Shown: piece by piece, positions 1 through 9,255 of the stretch | How positions within the stretch are numbered: position 1 is the stretch's first letter | Layout of the letters: every line of letters begins with the position of its first letter | NCBI GenBank assembly: GCA_029260395.1 | Contig: JAJDDJ010000001.1 | Coordinates: forward strand, 62,001 to 126,000 | Source: Phycisphaerales bacterium | GTDB taxonomy: Bacteria; Planctomycetota; Phycisphaerae; Phycisphaerales; UBA1924 | Direction: 5' to 3' | DNA length: 64,000 nt | Translations under genes and position numbers: made by a program | Notes under the pieces: model-generated | Databases searched by the model: none | What the model saw: only the letters and a program-made list of their open reading frames with translations | Told to the model about the DNA's origin: nothing

Positions 1-1
1 G

Positions 2-1186
2 CCCGAGGCCACACTTTCTTCCATCTGCGACGGCATTATCCGCAGCCGGCTGTCCATCGATCCGCCCCGCCAGCTCCCAAAGCCCAACCAGCGCATGGGA
101 CGCGGCGCCTTGCTTTCCCGCGCTCCAAACCTCACCATTGCCCAGGCCCACGGCCCGAGCCACCTCGCTGAGCGCCTCTACCTCGCCATCGAGGACAGCT
201 CAAGCTCCGCCGCGGTCATGGGCTACACCGTCATCAAGCCCACCCCGACCCGCGTGCTCACTTTCGAGCTCATCACCGACCCCAACCGGTACGCCGAAGC
301 TCGCAACATGTACGAGCTCACCGTCGCCTCAGCCACCATCGAAGACCCCACGAACATCGCAGAGAAACGACGCCTGGGCATCGAGACCGGCGTCCGATGG
401 CTGCAAGACGTCAACCAGGACCGACTCACCACGGCCGTCCAATCCATTGGCGAAAACTGGAACTGGCAGCGGCTCTCCAAGCCCAGCCTCGCCGGCGGAG
501 GCGACGATGCGGCAGAAGAAATCGGTTACCGCCGAATCAGCGCTCGCATCGGTAGGCGCGGCGACCTCCGCAAAGACAACATCCGCAACAACGGGATCGA
601 CAACCAACGCGGCTACGTCGTGCGCATCGAGAGCCGAACACTGCACCAGAGTCTCATCATCGACAGCTCCGCAGTGTTCTTTCTCTCTCTCGACAAGAAA
701 GAAGAAGCATGGTCTGTCGAGATGGCTATCCGCGATCAGAAAACCGGTCAGCTCCAACGCTCTTCCGAGATCGGTATCCGTCTCGACAACGACGTCACCG
801 TCTCGACGCGCCTCGGCGATCAACCGCTCCAAACATCAAAGCCGCAGATCGAAGGCCCCGGCTACATCTCCCGCGTCGAGTCTTTCCTGCTCCCTTACCT
901 GCTCGTTCAAACCGGCTTGCCCACCGAGTACCGTTTTTACTGCTTCCAGTCCCAGAGCGGCCGAATCCAGATGCGAGCCGATTCGCTCGAAACACGAAAC
1001 GACCAGCAGAACGGGGCCTGGACGCTCACGACTCGACTCAGCCAGGACGACGAGCCGCAGGTGGCCATCCTTGACAAAGCGGGCGCGATGCTGCTCACAC
1101 GCCTCTCAGACGGCGCGCGTTGGGAACCTATCGAGCTCGCCAAGCTCGGCAGACTTTGGCGCGCCAAGCGCCTCCCCATGAACTGA
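2..1186 (+). CDS. Hypothetical protein, 5'-truncated by window edge
   Basis: The reading frame is open from the first bases of the window to a stop at 1186, and the first in-frame ATG (95) has no clear ribosome binding site, so the gene probably begins outside the window. The visible part is about 395 residues, hydrophilic, without membrane segments, and ends in a basic tail. I do not recognise a domain. Beta-strand-rich stretches in the C-terminal half (around residues 240-360 from the ATG) look like a globular fold. It converges on the metal permease gene downstream with about 55 bp between the stops. Function unknown. Confidence 0.75.
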   Translation, partial: PEATLSSICDGIIRSRLSIDPPRQLPKPNQRMGRGALLSRAPNLTIAQAHGPSHLAERLYLAIEDSSSSAAVMGYTVIKPTPTRVLTFELITDPNRYAEARNMYELTVASATIEDPTNIAEKRRLGIETGVRWLQDVNQDRLTTAVQSIGENWNWQRLSKPSLAGGGDDAAEEIGYRRISARIGRRGDLRKDNIRNNGIDNQRGYVVRIESRTLHQSLIIDSSAVFFLSLDKKEEAWSVEMAIRDQKTGQLQRSSEIGIRLDNDVTVSTRLGDQPLQTSKPQIEGPGYISRVESFLLPYLLVQTGLPTEYRFYCFQSQSGRIQMRADSLETRNDQQNGAWTLTTRLSQDDEPQVAILDKAGAMLLTRLSDGARWEPIELAKLGRLWRAKRLPMN

Positions 1187-1241
1187 TTGTTTGTGCGGAC
1201 CAATCGCGACCGTCAGGGAGCGGTCCAAACATGAAATCGCG

Positions 1242-2372
1242 CTAGCTCGCGCAGCAACTCGCCGCGGGCTTGGATCGAACCCGGCGCACCAGCCAACCCA
1301 CGACTGCCCACATCAGCACCGCCAGCAGCACGCCCCCCGCGATCTGGCCTGCGTACGAACTGCCGTGCTCATGCGCGAGCTCAAGCGGAGCGAGCGTCAT
1401 GTGCCGAGCGAGCAGCCCGTTGAGTGTTACTCCCGCCACGAACGACCCCCCAGCGATCACGCCCACATACACCGCAGCGCTGCGCACCCCAAAGTCCTTG
1501 ACCACCCACGCGATCGTCGCCGGATTCGTCGCTGGGCCCGCCAGCAGGAACACGAGCGCTGCGCCGGGCTCTACACCCGCAACGATCATCGCGAGTGCCA
1601 TCGGGGTCGAACTCGTCGCGCACACATACAGCGGGATCCCCACCACCAAGGCCACCAATGACTGCACCACCACGCCGCCGGGCAGCCCGGATCCGCTCGA
1701 CCATTCGCTCGGCACAAGCACGGTGATCAAGGCCGCGAGCGCAAGACCGATCAGCATCCATCCTGCGAGTGATGCAGGCAACGTCACCAGCGCAAACCGC
1801 ACAGACTCGACCAGCTTGCTCGCCATGCTCGATGGCGCAGCCTTCGATTCTGACTCGCCCCCGCAGCACGACCGCTCTTCCTGAGCGGGCATCGAGCCCA
1901 TCGACGCCGCATTTCCACCCAGCACGCTCAGCGATACCGACTTCGACTGCCGCTCTTTCTTCTCGCCCATCCGGTCCAAGCTCAAGCCGGTGGCCACCGC
2001 GATCGCCACCGCCACGATCGGCCTGGTCACCGCGAACCAAGGCCCTAGCAGGCCCCACGTCAGCCCAACGGCCGGCACATCCACCTCGGGCGACGCCACC
2101 GCAAACGCAGCCGAAGCGCCCCGCGAGGCGCCGCTCCGTTTGAGGCCCGCAGCTGTCGGAATCACCGAGCACGAGCATAATGGCAGCGGCGCCCCAATCA
2201 GCGCCCCTCGCACCACCGGGCCTATGCCCTTGCCCCCCAGCGCACGCTCCAGCACCGACCGGGGCACCAGCACGTGCAGCACGCCAGCGATCAAAAAACC
2301 AGCCAGCAGCCACACCCCGGACTCAACCAGAATCGCCCAGAATGCCCACCACCATGCGCTCATCCACTCCAT
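1242..2372 (-). CDS. SO_0444/ArsP-type permease, putative Cu/Zn or metalloid efflux
   Basis: A 376-residue polytopic membrane protein of the permease superfamily that includes ArsP and the SO_0444 Cu/Zn effluxers. Family signatures are visible: PLCSCSVIPTAAGLKRSGAS near residues 61-80, GIPLYVCATSSTPMA near 245-260, and LLAGPATNPATI near 275-290. A Cys pair (SCCGG) lies in the central cytoplasmic loop near residue 170 and a CCAS terminus closes the protein; both could bind soft metals. It diverges from ruvB with only about 70 bp between starts. No metalloregulator lies next to it. The family is firm; the exact substrate is inference. Confidence 0.85.
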   Translation of the reverse strand: MEWMSAWWWAFWAILVESGVWLLAGFLIAGVLHVLVPRSVLERALGGKGIGPVVRGALIGAPLPLCSCSVIPTAAGLKRSGASRGASAAFAVASPEVDVPAVGLTWGLLGPWFAVTRPIVAVAIAVATGLSLDRMGEKKERQSKSVSLSVLGGNAASMGSMPAQEERSCCGGESESKAAPSSMASKLVESVRFALVTLPASLAGWMLIGLALAALITVLVPSEWSSGSGLPGGVVVQSLVALVVGIPLYVCATSSTPMALAMIVAGVEPGAALVFLLAGPATNPATIAWVVKDFGVRSAAVYVGVIAGGSFVAGVTLNGLLARHMTLAPLELAHEHGSSYAGQIAGGVLLAVLMWAVVGWLVRRVRSKPAASCCAS

Positions 2373-2440
2373 GCACCATGGTATGTCGCTCCCGAACAGC
2401 CCACGACTCCGCCCGCCCTAAACCGGTGTAGACTCTGCGC

Positions 2441-3499
2441 ATGGCCACGGAACGGCTCCTCTCCCCAAAGCCCGCTGCCCCCACGGAAGACCTCGCCAAC
2501 CACGCGCTCCGCCCAGAGACCATCGGCGAGTACATAGGCCAGCGGGACCTCATCGAACGACTCACCATCGCCATTGATGCGGCCAAAATGCGCACATCCA
2601 AGGCTGGCGGCCCGCCGGAACCCCTCGAACACACGCTCCTCCACGGCCCGCCGGGTCTGGGCAAGACCACCCTCGCCCACGTCGTCGCCAAGGAACTGGG
2701 CTCGAACCTCTACACCACCTCCGGGCCAGCCCTCGCCCGCGGCACCGATCTTGTCAGCCACCTCACCCGCCTCCAGCCGGGCGACGTGCTCTTCATCGAT
2801 GAGATCCACCGCCTGCCCACCCCCGTCGAAGAGTTCATCTACCCAGCGATGGAAGACTTCCGCATCGATGTCACCGTTGATGCCGGCCTCCACGCACGTA
2901 CGGTCCAGATCCCTTGCAAGCCGTTCACCCTCATCGGTGCCACCACCCGCGCGGGCCTGCTCTCAAGCCCGCTTCGGTCGCGCTTCGGGCTCAACCACCA
3001 CCTTCGGTACTACGACCACTCTGATCTCGCTCTCATCCTCACGCGGTCGGCCTCGTTGCTCGGACTGAGGATCGATTCCACTGATGCCATCGATGCCATC
3101 GCCCGCCGAAGTCGGGGCACGCCCCGCATCGCCAATCGCCTGCTCCGCAGGGTCCGCGACTACGCGCAGGTCCGCGCAGGGGGCACGGTTACGACATCGG
3201 CGGTCACCGAGGCCCTGGAGCTTGAAGGCGTCGACCACCTAGGGCTCGACGAACTCGACCGCAACTACCTCCGCACCATCGCCGCCACCTACAAGGGCGG
3301 CCCGGTTGGGCTCGAAACCATTGCAGCCACCATGAATGAGGACTCGGGCACGCTCGAAGACGTCGTCGAGCCCTACCTGCTCCAGATCGGTTTTCTGGCA
3401 CGCACCCGGCGAGGACGCAGCCTCACCCAGGCATCCGCCGACCACCTCGGCCTCACGCTCGTGCTGCCAACAGCGACGACCGAACAAGCCCTGTTCTAA
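2441..3499 (+). CDS. ruvB: Holliday junction branch migration helicase RuvB
   Basis: RuvB is the AAA+ motor that, with RuvA, drives branch migration of Holliday junctions. The 352-residue length is normal for the family. Walker A GPPGLGKTT (about residues 69-77), Walker B DEIHRL, the GATTRAG sensor region and SPLRSRFG with the arginine finger all appear in order. The C-terminal winged helix ends in IGFLARTRRGR. ruvA and ruvC are not adjacent. It diverges from the permease upstream and converges on the glycosyltransferase gene downstream. Confidence 0.97.
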   Translation: MATERLLSPKPAAPTEDLANHALRPETIGEYIGQRDLIERLTIAIDAAKMRTSKAGGPPEPLEHTLLHGPPGLGKTTLAHVVAKELGSNLYTTSGPALARGTDLVSHLTRLQPGDVLFIDEIHRLPTPVEEFIYPAMEDFRIDVTVDAGLHARTVQIPCKPFTLIGATTRAGLLSSPLRSRFGLNHHLRYYDHSDLALILTRSASLLGLRIDSTDAIDAIARRSRGTPRIANRLLRRVRDYAQVRAGGTVTTSAVTEALELEGVDHLGLDELDRNYLRTIAATYKGGPVGLETIAATMNEDSGTLEDVVEPYLLQIGFLARTRRGRSLTQASADHLGLTLVLPTATTEQALF

Positions 3500-3524
3500 G
3501 CGGTCCTCGGTCTGACGATGAGAC

Positions 3525-4994
3525 TCAGGGCCAAGCCGGTTTCCACGGCTCCGCTTCAAGCCTCATCATCAGCAGGTTGCCCGACCGGAACACCTCTCGC
3601 TCGTTCGCGCCCGGTACCACGCCGTCGGGCGTGTGGTACAGGATCACCGCCCCGACGGTCGGGCTCGAAGTCGGCTGGTTCCAACGGTCGTGCGTCGCGC
3701 GGGGCCACTCGCCAAGCTCCAAGTACAGCCGGGCCATCCGACCCGTCTGCCGGCCTGCCACCCACAGTTCCTCGGGCCGCTCAGCTTCGAGCCACGCAAT
3801 CGCTTCGGGCCACTGGGGGTTCACTGGCCGCTGAACCTGAACGGGCAGCAGAGAGAACACCACCGCCCCCGCTGCCACGACGGCCCAGCCCCAGCAGAGC
3901 AGCCACCGCTGGACACTCCTCAGCCAGCCCCAGGGCCATCGCGCGATCCACATGCCACCGAACACCGCAAGCCCCGGCCACACGGGCAGCGCGTACCGGT
4001 CGCGTCGATCCGGGAACACCGTCAGCACCACCAGCCAACCGACCACCCATACCAGCGCCCACCGCTCGATTGCTCCGCTACGACTCAGGCGTTGGCCGCG
4101 CGCCCAACTCACGCAGGCCAGCACCACCGCGACAAGCCAAGGCCAGTAGCTCGTAGCGATCTGCTCGAAGTAGAACCACCAAGGCTTGGCCCACGCCGAG
4201 TTCGCGGTGAACTCCCCGCTTGCCCGTGCGCCCACTTCAGCGCCGAAGTACTGGGCCGTGAATGCATCCCCGTGCTCGATCATCATGCCCACATGCCAGG
4301 GAGCCGCGACCGCAATCGCCGCAGCAAGCGACCCCAAGCACCAAAGCCCGCGCTTCCAGCATCCCTGCCAACCCCCTTCCCAGACCACCCAAACCGTGAG
4401 CAGCCCGAGGCCGGCCATCGCCATGAACGGCTTGCACAGCAGCGCAAGCCCCACGGCCGCGCCGGCCAGCACGACCCACCGCCCCCGCTGGCTTGCGAGC
4501 CCCCGCGCCACCGCCCACGCCGCCAGCATCAAGAACGCCGCCTGCCACAGATCGAGCGATATCTCCCGCGTCCGCCGAAAGAACTCGATCGTCAACGCGA
4601 GCACCACGCCCACGCTCGCGGCCCCGTGCCTCGTCAGGCCCCACCCACCCTCTCCGCTGCGCGCTCGGCAAAGCCCGACCGCCGACACGACACACAACCC
4701 CGCCGCCAGCACGCTCGGCAGTCGCGCCTGCCAAGGCCCGACACCAAAGACAGCGAGCACCAAGCCGTGAATCCACAACGCTAAGGGCGGCTTGTTGAAG
4801 TAGGCAGTTCCCGGTTCCGCGTGCAGCGTCCACAGTTCGCCCGACCGCCAGCCCTGCACCGCGATGGCTCCGTACCACGCCCCGTCCGTGCGCATCCAGT
4901 CGCCCTGCCCAAGGTGCGGCAGCGTCACGCACAGCAACAGCACAACTGGAACCAGCCACACCCGCGCCCGGCACCACGCCCTGGCTGCTCGCAT
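3525..4994 (-). CDS. GT39/ArnT-like polyprenyl-phosphate sugar transferase
   Basis: A 489-residue polytopic membrane protein of the PMT/ArnT (GT-C) class, which moves sugars from a polyprenyl-phosphate donor to lipids or proteins on the outer face of the membrane. The first large loop carries acidic residues (RTDGAWYG) and the diagnostic YFNKPPLALW near residue 70; a second basic motif (DRRDRYALPVWPGL) sits near residue 325. Roughly a dozen hydrophobic helices follow, with a soluble C-terminal domain of about 100 residues. I chose ATG 4994 over GTG 5000 because a GGAG lies about 8 bases upstream of it. The acceptor is unknown. Confidence 0.85.
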   Translation of the reverse strand: MRAARAWCRARVWLVPVVLLLCVTLPHLGQGDWMRTDGAWYGAIAVQGWRSGELWTLHAEPGTAYFNKPPLALWIHGLVLAVFGVGPWQARLPSVLAAGLCVVSAVGLCRARSGEGGWGLTRHGAASVGVVLALTIEFFRRTREISLDLWQAAFLMLAAWAVARGLASQRGRWVVLAGAAVGLALLCKPFMAMAGLGLLTVWVVWEGGWQGCWKRGLWCLGSLAAAIAVAAPWHVGMMIEHGDAFTAQYFGAEVGARASGEFTANSAWAKPWWFYFEQIATSYWPWLVAVVLACVSWARGQRLSRSGAIERWALVWVVGWLVVLTVFPDRRDRYALPVWPGLAVFGGMWIARWPWGWLRSVQRWLLCWGWAVVAAGAVVFSLLPVQVQRPVNPQWPEAIAWLEAERPEELWVAGRQTGRMARLYLELGEWPRATHDRWNQPTSSPTVGAVILYHTPDGVVPGANEREVFRSGNLLMMRLEAEPWKPAWP

Positions 4995-5014
4995 GGTCAC
5001 GGCTCCGCTCGGCC

Positions 5015-5770
5015 CTATCGCTTCTCAGCGGGAGTAATCACGTCCGCGGTTTCGGCCGTCAGGTACAAGATGCACCCGCAGCTCGGGCAGCGAGTGATCT
5101 TGCCGCTGAGGAGCGAGATGGCTGCCTCCATCGGGATGCCCATCATGCACGACCCGCAGGTGTACTCGTGCCGTCTGCGGTCGGCGATCTCGAGCTCGGC
5201 CATGGCGTCTTCGTCGAGCTGGACCACCAGCTCGTCGTAAACCAGCAACACCTCTGCGGGCACTTCCTTGAGCAGCAGCTCTCGCTTGGCGTGCAGTTCC
5301 TCGACGCGGTCCTTGATCTCGCCCTGCCGTTCGGTCCGCTCGCCCTCGGCGACCTTACGCATCTTCTCGCGCTCGGCGTGCGCCGCAGCGAGCTCTTCAG
5401 ACTGAGCCGTCAGCTCGTCGATTTTGCTCAAGAGCCCCAGCGCCTCTTCTTCGCGCTTGTCGCGTTCGGCCTTGAAGGTGTTCACCTCGACCAGCAGCGC
5501 TTTGTATTCTTTGTTCGTCTGCGCGTTGCCCATCAGCGTGCGATGGTGCTCGATGTGCTCATCGAACTCGCGAATCTCGTTTTCGAGGTTGCCCGAAGTC
5601 GCCTTGAGCTGGCGAATCTGTCCTGCGATCGCCTGCATCTGCGTGGCGAGAGCCTCAAGCTGGCGTGACTGCTCGCCCAAGAACCGCTCGGCCTTTCGCA
5701 GCCGGCCCTCCAGTCCTGCGAGCTGGCGGTCCACCTGGTACACCTTGAGCAGCTTGGCAGTGACATCCAT
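5015..5770 (-). CDS. Coiled-coil protein with C4 zinc ribbon (DUF164/CdsZ family)
   Basis: A 251-residue protein with a long coiled-coil hairpin (about residues 5-180, rich in Leu/Glu/Arg heptads) followed by a C4 zinc ribbon: CGSCMMGIP near residue 205 and CPSCGCILYL near residue 235. This architecture is the DUF164 family, whose Helicobacter and Chlamydia members (HP0958/FlgZ, CdsZ) act as chaperones or RNA-binding factors for secretion. The start at 5770 is supported by GGAGGA about 10 bases upstream; further upstream in-frame codons would add a low-complexity segment. Whether it serves flagella or type III secretion here cannot be said. Confidence 0.85.
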   Translation of the reverse strand: MDVTAKLLKVYQVDRQLAGLEGRLRKAERFLGEQSRQLEALATQMQAIAGQIRQLKATSGNLENEIREFDEHIEHHRTLMGNAQTNKEYKALLVEVNTFKAERDKREEEALGLLSKIDELTAQSEELAAAHAEREKMRKVAEGERTERQGEIKDRVEELHAKRELLLKEVPAEVLLVYDELVVQLDEDAMAELEIADRRRHEYTCGSCMMGIPMEAAISLLSGKITRCPSCGCILYLTAETADVITPAEKR

Positions 5771-5849
5771 CGGGAAGCAATCCTCCGGGTCGCGCGAGGC
5801 GCGGTTCAATACCGAGCATACGCCCCGGCCCCCGCCGAGTCGTCCGCCG

Positions 5850-6716
5850 TCACGAGCCTGTCGCAAACTTCAGAAGCCAATAAGCCACCGGCATCGCCAG
5901 CAGCGGCGAGTCCAGCACGTCCAGCCAGCCACCGAACCCGGGCAAACCGCTGCCCGAGTCCTTGAGCCCTGCGTCCCGCTTGAGAAGGCTCGCCAGCAGG
6001 TCTCCGACCTGCCCCACCAGCCCCAGCGCCACCCCGATGCCCACGCCCCAGGCCAACGAGAGCTGACTCGCCCATTGACTACCGAATCCGCCTACCACGC
6101 CGCTGAGCACGAGCCCTCCCGCCAGGCCCTCCCACGTCTTGCCCGGGCTCAGCCACTCGATCAGCTTTGTGCGCCCGATCAGTCGCCCCGTAAAATACGC
6201 CCCGATGTCGCAGCTCTTGGTCGTCACGAGCACCCAAAGCAGCATCCATGCCTCGTGCTCACGCCGCACCAGCAGCACGAACCCGAGCGCCATGCCTAGA
6301 TACACGAACGCGAGTAGTGCTGCTCCCGTCGAAGCCACCACGCCCTCGGGCCGCTCGTTCCTCGCCGAATACACCATCGAGCTCACCAGCACGGCCAGTG
6401 CGGCCGAACCCGCCATGCCCACGGCCTCTACTCCCATCGAACTCGACGGCACGAATCCACAGACCACCAACCCCGCCCAGCCCGACAGCGCCATCAGCAC
6501 CGGGGACGAGACGATGCCCTTGGCGCGGTACATCGCGCACAGCTCGATACTGCCCATCGCGCTCAGGAACGCGACTACCACCGCCGCAACTACCCCCGGC
6601 GGGGCGGTCCCGTCGCCAAACGGCCACTTGAGCCCCTCGATGGTGTCATCGAGCCAAATCGCGCCGACCAACGTCGCGATCAGCAGCACGCCAAAGATGA
6701 GCCGGGTTCGCAGCAC
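5850..6716 (-). CDS. cdsA: Phosphatidate cytidylyltransferase
   Basis: CdsA makes CDP-diacylglycerol from phosphatidate and CTP, the branch point for bacterial phospholipids. The 288-residue protein has about seven to eight hydrophobic helices and the family's C-terminal signature region, including TKSCDIGAYFTGRLIGRTKL and SPGKTWEG near residues 165-195. It lies 16 bp downstream of uppS in the same orientation, the usual uppS-cdsA order, so the two are likely co-transcribed. Confidence 0.93.
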   Translation of the reverse strand: MLRTRLIFGVLLIATLVGAIWLDDTIEGLKWPFGDGTAPPGVVAAVVVAFLSAMGSIELCAMYRAKGIVSSPVLMALSGWAGLVVCGFVPSSSMGVEAVGMAGSAALAVLVSSMVYSARNERPEGVVASTGAALLAFVYLGMALGFVLLVRREHEAWMLLWVLVTTKSCDIGAYFTGRLIGRTKLIEWLSPGKTWEGLAGGLVLSGVVGGFGSQWASQLSLAWGVGIGVALGLVGQVGDLLASLLKRDAGLKDSGSGLPGFGGWLDVLDSPLLAMPVAYWLLKFATGS

Positions 6717-6732
6717 TCGTAGTTCAGCCCGC

Positions 6733-7584
6733 TCAAGAGGTGGTGGACTCGCCCGCGTCCGCGCTCAGCGCGCCGAACCGCCGATCTCGGCTAGCGTAGT
6801 CGCGGACCGCCTCGTGCAAGTGCTCGATGCCAAAGTCAGGCCAGAGCACCTCGGTCACGTGCAACTCCGCGTAACTCAGCTGCCAAAGCAAATAGTTGCT
6901 TAAACGGCGCTCGCCCGCTGTCCTGATGAGCAGGTCCGGGTCAGGGATCCCCGCCGTGTAGAGCTCACTCTCGACCATCGCAGGATCGATCGAGTCCGCG
7001 TCGATCTCTCCCTTGGCCACCCGCTGGGCCAGCTTCTGGCAGGCATCGGCGATCTCCTGGCGACTGCCATAGTTCATCGCGATGCACAGCATCGGACCGG
7101 TGCAACTCGCGGTCGCTGCTTCCAGGCTCTCGACCGCATTGCGCACTTCTTCGGGCAGCTCCGCCGTCCGCCCGATGAGCCTAAACCGCATGTTCTCAGC
7201 GACCATCGCTTCGCGTTCGCCTTCCATGTACAGCACCGCCATCGCCATCAGCGCGTCCACCTCGTCGGTGGGCCGCCGCCAGTTCTCCGTGCTGAACGAG
7301 TACAGCGTGAGCACTTCGACGCCCAGCCTTCCGCACTCTTCGATAGTCGCGCGCACCGCCGCCGCCCCGTTGCGGTGCCCGAATATCCTCGGAAAGCCCC
7401 GCTCTTGCGCCCACCGGCCGTTGCCATCCATGATCACCGCGATGTGCCGCGGGATCCGACTCGGATGCACGTCGGGCAGCCGTGCGATCGGGTCCGCCTT
7501 GGGATGAATCCGCTTGAGCCGATCGACCGCCTCTTGGACGCTCGCGTCCGCGACTACCGAGACTCCGCCTTGCCCGTCACTCAT
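6733..7584 (-). CDS. uppS: Isoprenyl transferase (undecaprenyl diphosphate synthase)
   Basis: A cis-prenyltransferase that makes the C55 lipid carrier for peptidoglycan and other cell-surface polymers. The catalytic IAVIMDGNGRWA with its Asp lies near residue 50. IFGHRNG, TLYSFSTENWRRP and the C-terminal RTAGERRLSNYLLWQLSYAE follow in the usual order. The protein is 283 residues; an N-terminal extension of about 45 residues precedes the core. ATG 7584 is preferred over the GTG two codons upstream because GAGGAG sits five bases before it. Confidence 0.95.
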   Translation of the reverse strand: MSDGQGGVSVVADASVQEAVDRLKRIHPKADPIARLPDVHPSRIPRHIAVIMDGNGRWAQERGFPRIFGHRNGAAAVRATIEECGRLGVEVLTLYSFSTENWRRPTDEVDALMAMAVLYMEGEREAMVAENMRFRLIGRTAELPEEVRNAVESLEAATASCTGPMLCIAMNYGSRQEIADACQKLAQRVAKGEIDADSIDPAMVESELYTAGIPDPDLLIRTAGERRLSNYLLWQLSYAELHVTEVLWPDFGIEHLHEAVRDYASRDRRFGALSADAGESTTS

Positions 7585-7635
7585 CAGCACTCCTCAGCGG
7601 TCATCAAGCGTTCGACCAACCCACAAACCAGCCCA

Positions 7636-8970
7636 TCAAACGTGCGCACGCTCCGTCAATCTCAGCGTCTGGCTGCGATCAGGCCCCACGCTCACCAGCC
7701 CCAGCGGCGCCTGCGCTACCTCGCAGATCCGGTCGAGGTACGCCCGCGCCGCCTTGGGAAGTGCCTCCAGTGTGCGCGCCTCCGCGACCCCATCGCCGAG
7801 CGGTTCAAGCGTCTCGTACACCGGCACCGCCCGTTCCAGCTCAGCAGCATCGGGCACGAACCGATCCGTTCGCTCGCCGTCGATCTCGTACGCTACACAC
7901 ACCTTCAACGGTTCGACCGTTTCCAATACATCAAGCAGCATGACCGCGAGTTCCGTAACCCCGTTGATCATCGCCGAGTACCGCAACGCCACCAGATCAA
8001 GCCAGCCGCACCGCCTAGGCCTGCCCGTGGTCGTGCCGAACTCTCGACCTCGCTTGCGAATCAGCTCGCCCGTCTGGTCGTGCAACTCGGTGGGCATCGG
8101 CCCCGCGCCCACCCGTGTGCTGTACGCCTTGACCACCCCCACCACCCGCGTGAGCATCGCGCCCGGAACGCCCGTCCCGGCCGGAATGCCGAGCACCGAA
8201 CACACCGAAGAGGTGACGTACGGGTACGTCCCGTGGTCCACATCCAGCAGCGTCGCGTTGCCTCCCTCGAACAGCACGCTCTTGCCCTCGCCGAGCATGC
8301 CGTGGATCAGGTACGTCGTGTCTTCGATGTGCGCTTCAAGCCGCTGGCCGACCTCGTGCAGCTTCGACGCCACAGCCTCCACCGGCTCCGCATCCGCGAG
8401 CGCCGTATCAAACCGCCTCGCCAGTTCGAGCTTGCCCACGAGCCGATCGCGGTTTACAAGGTCGCCCGCCCGGATCGCCGACGACCGCTGGGCCTTGTCC
8501 GAGTAGCACGGCCCGATGCCGCGTTTGGTCGTTCCAATAGCCCGCCCGCCGTCGCCCGCAAGCCGGTCTTCCCGATACTCGTCAATCACCTTGTGATAAG
8601 GCGTGACCACGTGCGCACGGCTCGATAGCACCAGCCTGCTGGTATCGACACCACGAGCGCTCAGCCCATCGAGTTCCTCGCTCAGCTTGAACGGGTCGAC
8701 CGCTACGCCGTTGCCGATGATCGCTCGGCAGCCGGGGTGCAAGATGCCCGATGGAACCAGATGCAGCGCGAACCGCTCACCCCCGACCACTACCGAATGG
8801 CCCGCATTGGCCCCGCCGTTGTAACGAACCGTCGCGTCATGCTCCGCCGCAAGCAGATCGACGACCTTGCCCTTGCCCTCGTCGCCCCACTGCATGCCCA
8901 CCACAGCGGTGCAGGCAGCAGAATCAGCAGACGCCCGATAAGCCCGGCTTACGGCACGACCATCCGTCAC
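7636..8970 (-). CDS. purA: Adenylosuccinate synthetase
   Basis: PurA condenses IMP and aspartate using GTP, the first committed step to AMP. The P-loop-like VVGMQWGDEGKGK is near the N-terminus, with NGGANAGH, TTKRGIGPCYSDK and GTTTGRPRRCGWLD in order. The protein is 444 residues. The usual FEGAQG is FEGGNA here, and the segment after YPYVTSS is atypical (VCSVLGIPAG). The GTG at 8970 is chosen because GGGAGG lies just upstream; the TTG two codons earlier overlaps that signal. It is about 50 bp upstream of uppS and could be in the same transcript. Confidence 0.95.
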   Translation of the reverse strand: MTDGRAVSRAYRASADSAACTAVVGMQWGDEGKGKVVDLLAAEHDATVRYNGGANAGHSVVVGGERFALHLVPSGILHPGCRAIIGNGVAVDPFKLSEELDGLSARGVDTSRLVLSSRAHVVTPYHKVIDEYREDRLAGDGGRAIGTTKRGIGPCYSDKAQRSSAIRAGDLVNRDRLVGKLELARRFDTALADAEPVEAVASKLHEVGQRLEAHIEDTTYLIHGMLGEGKSVLFEGGNATLLDVDHGTYPYVTSSVCSVLGIPAGTGVPGAMLTRVVGVVKAYSTRVGAGPMPTELHDQTGELIRKRGREFGTTTGRPRRCGWLDLVALRYSAMINGVTELAVMLLDVLETVEPLKVCVAYEIDGERTDRFVPDAAELERAVPVYETLEPLGDGVAEARTLEALPKAARAYLDRICEVAQAPLGLVSVGPDRSQTLRLTERAHV

Positions 8971-9063
8971 GAGCAACCTCCCGAGCCTTCGCCGCGTGCT
9001 GGAATCGCCCGCGCGTGATGCCCCGTCTCCCTGCGGCCGATGTACCGCTCAGGGAGCCCGCCT

Positions 9064-9231
9064 ATGGCCGACGCGAAACCAGCTTCGATCAAAATCATGT
9101 GCCCGAACTTGCGGTGCCGAAAGGTCTTGGCAGTCCCCACCGTCGCGCGCGGCAAGACCGTCCGATGCCGGGCGTGCGCCACGCACATCCGCATCCCAGC
9201 GGGCACCGGCGATTCCGCGCCCGCCGCGTGA
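9064..9231 (+). CDS. Small zinc-ribbon protein
   Basis: A 55-residue protein with two cysteine knuckles, CPNLRC (about residues 12-17) and CRAC (about residues 33-36), separated by a basic stretch. This matches the short MJ0042-like zinc ribbons common in planctomycetes, usually found at the N-terminus of larger proteins but free-standing here. ATG 9064 is preceded by AGGGAG. It diverges from purA and runs toward the convergent FHA gene. No function can be assigned. Confidence 0.6.
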   Translation: MADAKPASIKIMCPNLRCRKVLAVPTVARGKTVRCRACATHIRIPAGTGDSAPAA

Positions 9232-9255
9232 ACGAATGGTCCAAGGGCTCGGTGC

